From the NCBI RefSeq assembly GCF_002150785.1, contig NZ_MTAZ01000029.1:1-56275 (forward strand): DNA of 56,275 nt, given 5' to 3'. Below the pieces are notes generated by a model. It was not told where the DNA came from, ran no database searches, and worked only from the letters and a program-made list of their open reading frames with translations. The DNA is from Arenibacter amylolyticus. GTDB lineage: Bacteria > Bacteroidota > Bacteroidia > Flavobacteriales > Flavobacteriaceae. The position numbers and the translations under genes were made by a program. This document shows, piece after piece, positions 1 through 6,880 of this stretch. The number at the start of each line of letters is the position of its first letter. Within the stretch, counting starts at the first letter, position 1.

Positions 1-4
1 CTTA

Positions 5-2131
5 TTATAAAAATCGTTTGGAATTGTCATAGAAATCGAACTGAATATTGGACGATAAGGAAATATCTGGGGTAAAGTCCAACCCGAGGTCCATCCGGAA
101 TAGATTGGTTTTAAATCCGACGGGATTGGCAGTGACCTCGGTATGGGTATATCCACTACTTAAGTTAATTCCTGGGCTTGGTCGTACGGTCACACCCAAA
201 CTATAACTAGAAATATGTCCTGTCCAAAATTCCCCGGCTTCGTACTCAAAGGAGCCAGACACCTTCCGATACGAGGCCGTGGAGGCCTCCACCTCGTACC
301 TCCAATTCACATATTCCTCTGCGGGAATTAGTACGGACCCGTCGTTCAGTATATCAAAATCGTCCTCTAGAAATTCGAAGCTCCTGGAAATTTCGAATGC
401 TATCCTGTCGTCGGATTCAAACCGAATAGCGCCTAAATTAAATCTCAGATTTTCGGTGAGGAGTTTATTTTCCAGGGAGGTGAGGTATAGGTAGTAGATT
501 CCCCATTCGATTTCCCGTATTAGCTTGCTTCTATTGAACAGTGGTGCGTAATAAACCGCTGGTTGCACCCTTCTAAAACCGTTACGCTGGTTAAATCCTA
601 CGGCGGGATCATAGGCCTCTCCAAACTCCCTATAGGATACCCAGGCCGACCAGGGTTGGTTGGGGAAATTAAAACGGAATCCACGCACAGATCGGTCAGA
701 CGCGCTAGTAATACTATCCAAGGGAGAACTGGCATTATGCCCCACATAAAAGGCAGAGAATTGGAGGGTTTTACTACCAAAAAGTTCGGAGGTACTTAGG
801 TTGAGATCGGCACCCAAGGTCTTTCTATCTTGCACGGGGATATCGAACAACAGATCATCTTCCGTGCTTCTATGGGTATACAATACCCCTATGGAACTCT
901 CCTTCCAAAAATTGCGCCTATACCTCGCCACGGTAAAATTCTCTGGATTCAGCTCCCCTTGTTTTCCAGTTCGCACATGTAAAAGGGCTATGTTATTCTT
1001 CCCCACATTTCCTAGGAGTCGGCCTCCATAGCTAATAGGAATCCGCATCCCATTCACCAGCCCGATTCTCCGACTAAAATAGGGGTTCACATTACTAGAA
1101 GGTGCAAATTGTAGAATGGAGGATCCCTCCAGAAAAAAATCCCTCTTTTCGGGAAAACGCAAGGGGAATCGAGTGAGGTTTATCTGCCGATTGTCTACCT
1201 CAGCCTGTGCAAAATCCGTATTATAGGTAATAGAGGCTTTCAATTGAGAGGTAATATTGTAATTAATATCAAATCCGAGGTCGGCCGTGGTAGTGCTAAC
1301 GAACTCCTGGTTCTCCACCTCATACTCCTTGCTAGACTGGGCAATGGCGTAGGGGATTACCTCTAAACCTACTCCCTGGGAAGGATCTACAAGGCCCGTA
1401 AGGATACCGGCATTCTGTGGGCGTAACAACCCCTGATTCCGGCGGTGCCCTGTCCACAATAGTTCTTCATTTTTACGCCGTATGGTCCGTTGGAAGTTAA
1501 TTCCCCAACTATCTTTCTTAGTGTCAAAATTGATACTGCGAAAGGGAATCCTAATTTCAGCGGACCATCCAAAATCGCCCCTATACGTCCATGCTTTCCA
1601 AATCCCGTCCCAATCTTGGTTGAGGGTCTGACCCTGGCCAGAAGAAATGAGTCCATCCCCACGTAATCCAAGGGGATTAATCTCAAAGAAGTAGGCGCTA
1701 CGCTTGTCCATAAAGGTGTCTAAAATCAATCTAAATCGGTCATCGGTCTCTAGGGAGGCATCCCGTTTCTTTTGAAAGGCTTTTATCCCGGACGGATCAC
1801 TATCATAACAAACTACTGCGATATAAAGGTGTTGACTATCAAAGGTGATTCTTACCTCCGTTTGTTCGGTTGGCACACCACCTTCTATAGGTTCTTGCAT
1901 TCGGAAATCAGTATTGGCCGGAATGGACAACCAAAATTCTTCATCCACCACCCCGTCCATTAGCAGCTCCTTCCCCTTCTTGGAATAGGCCCTAATTTCC
2001 TTCACCTCATTATCTGGATCACTGTCTTGGCCAACTATCAACAAAGGAAGAAAGTACAGGAAGGAGAGTACCATAATCCGAATCCGAAATTTATTGTGAT
2101 GCGATGTAAAGTCTAGTATTTTGTTTTGCAT
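5..2131 (-). CDS. DUF5916 outer-membrane protein with CBM9-like N-terminal domain, probably C-terminally truncated
   Basis: The 708-residue product starts with a hydrophobic export signal (about residues 19-35, possible start at the internal Met20) and an N-terminal region like the family-9 carbohydrate-binding fold (about 45-240, with the motif DDRFRLILDTF). The rest is a long DUF5916 beta-barrel region rich in alternating aromatic strands. Family members are outer-membrane proteins of unknown substrate in Bacteroidota. The protein stops at SKRFL, next to the window edge, where relatives (from memory) continue for roughly 60 more residues of barrel and end in an aromatic residue. A run of five T on the coding strand lies just before the stop, so a frameshift is possible. 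Family assignment is firm; the function is unknown. Confidence 0.85.
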   Translation of the reverse strand: MQNKILDFTSHHNKFRIRIMVLSFLYFLPLLIVGQDSDPDNEVKEIRAYSKKGKELLMDGVVDEEFWLSIPANTDFRMQEPIEGGVPTEQTEVRITFDSQHLYIAVVCYDSDPSGIKAFQKKRDASLETDDRFRLILDTFMDKRSAYFFEINPLGLRGDGLISSGQGQTLNQDWDGIWKAWTYRGDFGWSAEIRIPFRSINFDTKKDSWGINFQRTIRRKNEELLWTGHRRNQGLLRPQNAGILTGLVDPSQGVGLEVIPYAIAQSSKEYEVENQEFVSTTTADLGFDINYNITSQLKASITYNTDFAQAEVDNRQINLTRFPLRFPEKRDFFLEGSSILQFAPSSNVNPYFSRRIGLVNGMRIPISYGGRLLGNVGKNNIALLHVRTGKQGELNPENFTVARYRRNFWKESSIGVLYTHRSTEDDLLFDIPVQDRKTLGADLNLSTSELFGSKTLQFSAFYVGHNASSPLDSITSASDRSVRGFRFNFPNQPWSAWVSYREFGEAYDPAVGFNQRNGFRRVQPAVYYAPLFNRSKLIREIEWGIYYLYLTSLENKLLTENLRFNLGAIRFESDDRIAFEISRSFEFLEDDFDILNDGSVLIPAEEYVNWRYEVEASTASYRKVSGSFEYEAGEFWTGHISSYSLGVTVRPSPGINLSSGYTHTEVTANPVGFKTNLFRMDLGLDFTPDISLSSNIQFDFYDNSKRFL

Positions 2132-2179
2132 TTGATTGTATTATTTCTATTATAAAAAACCAAGGGTCGGTTTGATTCA

Positions 2180-2637
2180 TTAGCGCCCGCCTCCTATCGG
2201 CAGGAGTTCAATGTTCATCCTGCGTTTAAATTTCCTAAGTCCCAATTCTTCGCAATTGTTCTGTTCAGTTGGGCCTGAATTATTAAAGATAAAAAAAACG
2301 CTACACGCAACTCAGGGTTATAATGGTCTTTATGGTCATGGGGAATGATGCTAAGCTCAATATCGGTAAATCCTGGGTAGTTCCCTTTAAGCAGGGAGGC
2401 TATCACGGTATCGGAGGGATGCGCATAGGCTGGTTTGTACTTTTTATGGAATCCGTCTATCAGAACCGTTTGATCCTTATGCTCCAAAAGAACCCCCATA
2501 TTCCCAATATAGGCAAGTTTTAATTCCGGTATTGGAAAAGGAATTACCTCGGTTGGCTCCCTCAGAATTATGGAATATTTTTGCGAAGCAAAAATCAATA
2601 GTAATAGTAGCAGTGGTAATCTTAGTGGATTAAACAT
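2180..2637 (-). pseudogene. Remnant of an MBL-fold metallo-hydrolase (N-terminal half only)
   Basis: The open frame 2215-2637 encodes 140 residues. They start with a hydrophobic N-terminus, followed by a beta-sandwich start (AYIGNMGVLLEH, TVLIDGFH) and the metal-binding motif HDHKDH. About 30 residues later the frame ends, while MBL-fold hydrolases of this type are normally around 280-300 residues and need further His and Asp ligands. The coding strand has a run of eight T (2291-2298) shortly after the motif, and an alternative frame runs on only to about 2180. No second half of the enzyme fits before the next gene. I read it as a decayed gene, not a working enzyme. Confidence 0.65.
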
Positions 2638-2792
2638 GGGAACCCCATTGATGGGTTATCTGAAATAACTAGGCGATGTAATTGTATAAGACTTCAATAA
2701 AAAAACACCCAAGTGCACAGTGCCTAAGCGATGCGACATTGCCGCTTCCAGGGGCAAAGAAAAGGTTTGGAATATGGAATTAATTACCGATT

Positions 2793-3230
2793 CTAATACT
2801 CGTAAAGCAGTTGCTGGTCAGCATTGGTAATATTCAATACCACTCGGTTCCCTTCCACTTGTAGGTTCCTAATGTTAAACCTTATTTCTTTGGTTATATA
2901 CGCCTCGCAAAGCTCCTCATTTTTCAAAGACAGCCTAATAGTTCTTTGTGGGGGATTCGATTCCATAATTTCGCCGGAATCGATTAGTTTTACTTCCCAA
3001 CTATCTCCGCTGCAACCACTGGAACTATAGTTGATCTTTAAACAATGGTTGTCTATTTCCAACGTATTGATAGTGACAGTATGGGAAGGGGCGTTTGCAT
3101 ACTGGTCGGCACTAATCAAAGCAGTAAGATCACAATTTGCAGTTTTTGTGGTATCGTCATTATCGGAACAACTAAATGTTAAGCCTCCGACAAGGGTTAC
3201 AATTACAATTTTCAGCTTAAAGTAATTCAT
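2793..3230 (-). CDS. Small lipoprotein of unknown function
   Basis: The 145-residue product begins with a type II signal peptide ending in the lipobox LTFSC, so Cys21 should be lipidated. The mature part is a compact beta-rich domain with several cysteines (NCDL, NHCL, SGCSGDSW, EELCEAY), which may form disulfides in the periplasm. I recognise the general pattern from small flavobacterial lipoproteins (GCSGDSWEVKLIDSG followed by a region ending LYEY) but know no function. It stands alone, divergent from the next gene at 3600, and shows no operon partner. Confidence 0.75.
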   Translation of the reverse strand: MNYFKLKIVIVTLVGGLTFSCSDNDDTTKTANCDLTALISADQYANAPSHTVTINTLEIDNHCLKINYSSSGCSGDSWEVKLIDSGEIMESNPPQRTIRLSLKNEELCEAYITKEIRFNIRNLQVEGNRVVLNITNADQQLLYEY

Positions 3231-3599
3231 CTCAATCTAATTTGGGGTCATGTGTATTAGGCCAACTATGCGATCTAAACCTGTAGAAAGTTACGCAATT
3301 TTTGTACGATTTTAGGTAGGCGGTGTAGTAAATATAATTTCTGAATACCCCGTATACCCTATTGATACTTATAATTTAAGATGAACCCTTTTAAACGCTT
3401 CACAAAATTCACTTAACTAGAAGAAAACTAATTGATACAGCTATAATCCTCAGCGAAACTCCACAAATTCTCAGTCGCTATTGCCAGCGAAAAAGACATG
3501 TTCTATTCTTGTACCAAACTGAGGGAAGGCACCTTGAGCGATGGAAAATAATAGCCTTCCATTAACTATAAGTTATAACTGATACTAATAAGATAGTGT
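3231..3599. other. Intergenic region between divergent lipoprotein genes
   Basis: No reading frame in this 369-base stretch looks coding. It should hold the promoters of both neighbours. The only structure I see is a weak inverted repeat, GGAAGGC at 3524-3530 and GCCTTCC at 3554-3560, with a 23-base loop and no T-tract. Confidence 0.5.
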
Positions 3600-4145
3600 A
3601 TGGGAAAATCACTTTTACATTCTACGGCATATCTATTGGCCCTGTATTTTTTTATGGCGTGTTCCCAGGGTAAATCCAACAAATCCAAAGCTTCTTCGGA
3701 AGAAAATGAACATACCTACCACATTACCATCCATGGTGGCCAAACCTACTCTGGGCAGGTTCCAAAATCACAGGCCGGAATTTTCTGGCCATTTTCTATG
3801 GTAAGCTATAGCGAGGAGGTAAACAGCAAGGTATTGGCGGGAACCTTAATGGATGCAGGGAAATTTCAAGTGGGTATCGGTTTAAAATTGAATGAAAACA
3901 ACCGGCCCATTTTAGAGGGTGATGGACCAGGATTAGTATTTGGGGAATGGAATAGCCAGCAAAAATACACTCCGGTTGGGAGTCCCAAAATGACCTTGAA
4001 GAACTACCAGGAGCACAATATTTCCTTTGCTGGAGAAAAGGGTGTAGGAGCCTCTTATACCTTGGAGTTCCAAGGAACATTTAAAGCTAATGGAACCGAA
4101 GAAACGGTGGAGGTCAGTGGAAAAATAACTTCCGCTGCACCTTAA
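3600..4145 (+). CDS. Small lipoprotein of unknown function
   Basis: The 181-residue product has a signal peptide with lipobox FMACS (Cys21), then a Ser/Lys/Glu-rich linker (about 22-38) and a beta-strand-rich domain of about 140 residues. Stretches such as HITIHGGQTYSGQVP and YTLEFQGTFKAN are typical of a secreted beta-sandwich, but I recognise no named family. Loose resemblance to periplasmic binding or inhibitor-like beta folds is inference. It is followed after about 100 bases by another secreted small protein on the same strand; co-transcription is possible but not shown. Confidence 0.7.
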   Translation: MGKSLLHSTAYLLALYFFMACSQGKSNKSKASSEENEHTYHITIHGGQTYSGQVPKSQAGIFWPFSMVSYSEEVNSKVLAGTLMDAGKFQVGIGLKLNENNRPILEGDGPGLVFGEWNSQQKYTPVGSPKMTLKNYQEHNISFAGEKGVGASYTLEFQGTFKANGTEETVEVSGKITSAAP

Positions 4146-4251
4146 ATAGTATATCTGTCTAATTTAGACCTACGCCTAAAAAGACCCCAACAGACTGGCA
4201 ACCAGCCTTTAACAAAGCATTAATACCACTAATTATTTAAACAAATACTTC

Positions 4252-4695
4252 ATGAAAACAACTATTAAATGGTCCCTTGTAATGGGCTGTCTTATCTTCG
4301 CAAATGGATTAACTATCGCCCAGTACAAGGAAAACATCCCCTTAAAAGACCTTCTTCTGGGGAAGTGGGAAGTACAGGGAACTATAATGGGAGAAGATGG
4401 CAATGGATGGGTGGTACCACATAGCCATTCCAACAAAGAGTGCGGATTGGATCACAGCGAATTTAATGAGGACCATACAGTTACGGAAGTAACCTACACC
4501 AGTGATTGCGAAACCAAGGAACGCGTTTTTGAATGGAGCATTGAGGATGAGGATACCTTGACACTAAGTAGTGGGGATCGCAGTATTAATTGGCACATCC
4601 TTAGCATAGAAGACACTATTATGAAGGTAGGGTTACAGCTAAATCCTTATTCTGAACGGAGGATGTATGTTAGTTATAAGAAAATGCAGGAATAG
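4252..4695 (+). CDS. Secreted lipocalin-like protein
   Basis: The 147-residue product has a classical signal peptide that ends near TIAQ (about residue 24). The segment LLLGKWEVQGTI that follows is the usual opening of lipocalin-like domains in Bacteroidota ('L.GKW'). The remainder is a run of short beta strands ending in YVSYKKM. Two cysteines (in KECGLDH and TSDCETKER) could form a disulfide. The ligand is unknown. The start ATG at 4252 follows an AT-rich leader with no strong Shine-Dalgarno, as is common in this phylum. Confidence 0.7.
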   Translation: MKTTIKWSLVMGCLIFANGLTIAQYKENIPLKDLLLGKWEVQGTIMGEDGNGWVVPHSHSNKECGLDHSEFNEDHTVTEVTYTSDCETKERVFEWSIEDEDTLTLSSGDRSINWHILSIEDTIMKVGLQLNPYSERRMYVSYKKMQE

Positions 4696-4700
4696 GTTAG

Positions 4701-4871
4701 CTACCGAAGCATAGCGAATAGGTCTTTCCAATAGGACCTATCTTCCCATTGGTGGTAGCACGCTTTCTGCTGGTCCGTAGGATTATTTATTTTAGGCTCG
4801 CCATAAATTACATCCCCCTGCCAACTTTTGGCTTTACAACGGTAACATTTTATTTGTTTTAATACGGGCAT
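4701..4871 (-). CDS. 56-residue CxxC mini-protein, putative zinc ribbon
   Basis: Reading the minus strand from the ATG at 4869-4871 to the TAG at 4701-4703 gives 56 residues. The N-terminus holds CYRC (Cys9, Cys12) and the middle holds ACYH (Cys38, His40), a spacing that suits a small zinc knuckle. Aromatic and charged residues fill the C-terminus (WEDRSYWKDLFAMLR), and codon use looks like the neighbours. There is no signal peptide, so it should be cytoplasmic. It is convergent with the lipocalin-like gene, whose stop lies five bases away. I know no function; coding status rests on the clean frame and the metal-site pattern. Confidence 0.6.
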   Translation of the reverse strand: MPVLKQIKCYRCKAKSWQGDVIYGEPKINNPTDQQKACYHQWEDRSYWKDLFAMLR

Positions 4872-5179
4872 ACTATTGTTGGTTTATTAGTCACCACTAA
4901 TATCGATGACTGTACTCTAATTTATTGATTTAGTTGTAAAAAAACTACAATTAGAATTCATAACGAAAAATCGGCAGATATAGTATGACTCCATGGACGA
5001 ACATTATCAAAATACAATATAGAAATCCCATTTTCCGTAAAACAGGCTGTTCGATCTCGAAAGCACCCCATAACCTAATCAGCCTCAACTAACTAGAAAC
5101 ACATAGCCCTTAAAATTTCTATAATTTTTTTACTGATTTTTACCGATAAGTGATTTTTTTATTGTATATTTATATAATC
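4872..5179. other. Leader region upstream of the TPP riboswitch
   Basis: No coding frame is evident in these 308 bases. The region should hold the promoter for the riboswitch transcript (AT-rich tracts from 5120 to 5180). It also contains an 11-base segment, GAAAGCACCCC at 5059-5069, that is exactly complementary to riboswitch bases 5187-5197. Confidence 0.5.
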
Positions 5180-5263
5180 ATATTTCGGGGTGCTTTCATA
5201 GGACATGAAGGCTGAGAAAATACCCGTTGAACTTATCAGATAATGCTGACAAGGGGAAAATAT
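5180..5263 (+). promoter_or_regulatory. TPP (thiamine pyrophosphate) riboswitch, orphan
   Basis: The order of conserved blocks is that of the THI element: CGGGGTGC (5186-5193), GGCTGAGA (5210-5217), ATACCCGTTGAAC (5220-5232), GATAATGCTGAC (5239-5250) and a closing AAGGGGAAA. The P3 arm pairs perfectly over 8 bp (5192-5199 with 5205-5212), the GGGGT/ATACCC arm forms P2, and TCAG/CTGA forms P5. P1 is AT-rich (about 5180-5186 with 5256-5263). The P4/P5 region is about two bases shorter than usual. No thiamine synthesis or uptake gene follows: the next gene is on the opposite strand and ends only 70 bases downstream. Confidence 0.88.
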
Positions 5264-5268
5264 GAGCG

Positions 5269-5318
5269 CAAAGGGAACTAGGAACGGTTTATATTGTTTT
5301 TGTTCCCTTTGTTTTTTT
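5269..5318 (+). terminator. Intrinsic terminator directly after the TPP riboswitch
   Basis: A 10-bp perfect stem (5269-5278 CAAAGGGAAC with 5302-5311 GTTCCCTTTG) encloses a 23-base loop and is followed by seven T (5312-5318). It starts six bases after the riboswitch, the usual position for an expression platform. It also sits just past the stop of the convergent gene at 5333, so it may instead, or also, mark the boundary between the two transcripts. Confidence 0.75.
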
Positions 5319-5332
5319 ATACCCTTCCGGTT

Positions 5333-6616
5333 TTATTCCTCCCCACATTCAAAACAAGCCATCAATCCTTCTGGCAATTCCAAATCCCTAGAGCCTTTTA
5401 GTTTCTCTGTAAGCACCCCCTTTTCATCCAAAACCTCCTTGAACCGTTTTGCGTATTCAACAAGGTTATCGCGTCGTTCCTGGATGATGCCTATAAGTTC
5501 TTCCCCATTTAAATCATAAACTTCCTTTGGCCATACTTTAAAGGCCTCCGCAATTACAGCGTTCGTCAAGTTTTTTTGAAGATACCTTGCTTCTTCCTCA
5601 AAAATCCTCGATTCCGTTTTATATAGAAAATAGCGATCAAAATCCATCACCAATCCTGGAAGGTAATCTATATCACTCTCAAAATTTTGAAGACCGGGCA
5701 ACAGATTTTTATTGGAAAGGATAGAAGGCACTAATCCCTCTACCTTAAAAAAAGCATTATCCCTATCGCAGGCCATGGGTATGGCCTTTTTTACCTCCCC
5801 GTTTCTTTGTACCACCCACCCCCATTGCTTGGCATGCCTGTCCCAATCCCCTATCAACAGATCGAACAACCTAGCACGTACCAACGCATTTTCATCAATG
5901 GATAGTCGCTCCCCTTCTTCTAACTTTAATTCCTGTAAATCTTCGGTATCCATTACCTGGGTGGCATTCTCTATTCCCCTCCACTGGGCATTCCCATCCG
6001 TTTCATACTCCATTAAAAAGAGTCGGTTTCCATACGTATCGTTATACGTTCCCAAAGCATCTTGCTTGGGAAGGAAGTACAACTTTGGCCTGGTATTTAA
6101 TATGTGAACCGCTTCTGATAGTGGTGCCACTACCAAGGCGGCATAAGGGTGTTGCGCCGAGATTCCGTCTACAACAATATTCTCTAGCCCTAGCGTCTTT
6201 ACAAAATCTGGGATTAAGGGTTCTGGATTTTTGGTAACACTTCGTAAACTATACACCGTGCCTGTCCCAGATTCCAACTCTAAGGAGTGGGTTTGCTTAC
6301 CTCCCCCCTGCGCTACCACCTTTAAGCCCCCGTGCAGGGTATCTAAGAATACAATGGGAACCTTTACCGGAGTGGCCCATGCCTCACGATATTGATCTCC
6401 TTGTATTATTTTCTTTAACTGGTTCCCCTCATAGAGCAAACTAGCCGCCACCAATACGGAATCGTGCTTCCTAAAATCTATAGAATCCAAATTTGTTGGA
6501 CTGAGAATCTCACAGGTAGAAAATGCTTTTTTGGTGCTGGATACCGACAGGTAAACAAGCCCTATAAAAACCAAAACGATCAGGGCAAAAAACAGTAGTA
6601 TTTTCTTCATTTTCAT
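5333..6616 (-). CDS. Membrane-anchored kinase-like protein (atypical kinase fold)
   Basis: The 427-residue product has one N-terminal membrane segment (about residues 5-25) and an exported domain. Visible blocks are a glycine-rich turn (AQGGGKQ, 102-108), YSLRSVTK with a candidate ATP-binding Lys129, HPYAALVVAPL (156-166), then GDWDRH (256-261) and CDRDNAFF (283-290). The last two resemble the catalytic Asp and metal-binding Asp motifs of FAM20C/HipA/PI3K-like atypical kinases. From memory the same domain occurs fused behind metallophosphoesterases in many Bacteroidota; here it stands alone. Substrate and activity are unknown. C-terminal Cys pair CFEC may bind metal. Its 3' end faces the TPP riboswitch transcript. 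Confidence 0.6.
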   Translation of the reverse strand: MKMKKILLFFALIVLVFIGLVYLSVSSTKKAFSTCEILSPTNLDSIDFRKHDSVLVAASLLYEGNQLKKIIQGDQYREAWATPVKVPIVFLDTLHGGLKVVAQGGGKQTHSLELESGTGTVYSLRSVTKNPEPLIPDFVKTLGLENIVVDGISAQHPYAALVVAPLSEAVHILNTRPKLYFLPKQDALGTYNDTYGNRLFLMEYETDGNAQWRGIENATQVMDTEDLQELKLEEGERLSIDENALVRARLFDLLIGDWDRHAKQWGWVVQRNGEVKKAIPMACDRDNAFFKVEGLVPSILSNKNLLPGLQNFESDIDYLPGLVMDFDRYFLYKTESRIFEEEARYLQKNLTNAVIAEAFKVWPKEVYDLNGEELIGIIQERRDNLVEYAKRFKEVLDEKGVLTEKLKGSRDLELPEGLMACFECGEE

Positions 6617-6816
6617 AGTATTACCCTATTAGTTTTTCAACAAATTACGAAAACCAATCAAGTTTTATCGCCTTGCATCAACAATAAAATTAACCCAAAA
6701 ACAAACTTATAAAAATGCTTCCCACCTCCATGGTATTCATCCCTTGTTGTAGTACCAACTACGATTATTAGCCTAGTACACGGATTTCAACCCTCTTAAA
6801 AAAAACAAAAAAATAG

Positions 6817-6848
6817 TTTGTAAGGATGGAAGCCCGACCCTATATTTG
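6817..6848 (+). promoter_or_regulatory. Bacteroidota-type promoter of the TonB receptor gene
   Basis: A -33 box TTTG (6817-6820) and a -7 box TATATTTG (6841-6848) are separated by 20 bases. This matches the known Bacteroidota consensus (TTTG, 19-21 bases, TAnnTTTG) exactly. The start codon of the receptor lies 32 bases further on. No Fur-like operator is obvious by eye. Confidence 0.65.
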
Positions 6849-6880
6849 CCTTTATTTTTAATTAATCTAAATAAGAATAA

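Noticed and set aside
2191-2206. Small palindrome CTCCT-ATCGGC-AGGAG
   Set aside because: It resembles degenerate palindromic repeats seen in this phylum, but I find no second clear copy in the window, so I do not call it a repeat family.
3524-3560. Inverted repeat GGAAGGC/GCCTTCC
   Set aside because: Short stem, long loop and no T-tract; could be chance.
5262-5519. 85-residue plus-strand frame directly after the TPP riboswitch
   Set aside because: It contains the terminator stem, then runs antisense through the C-terminus of the kinase-like gene; its sequence is Ser/Pro-rich shadow sequence with no family pattern. The GGGG before its ATG is part of the aptamer.
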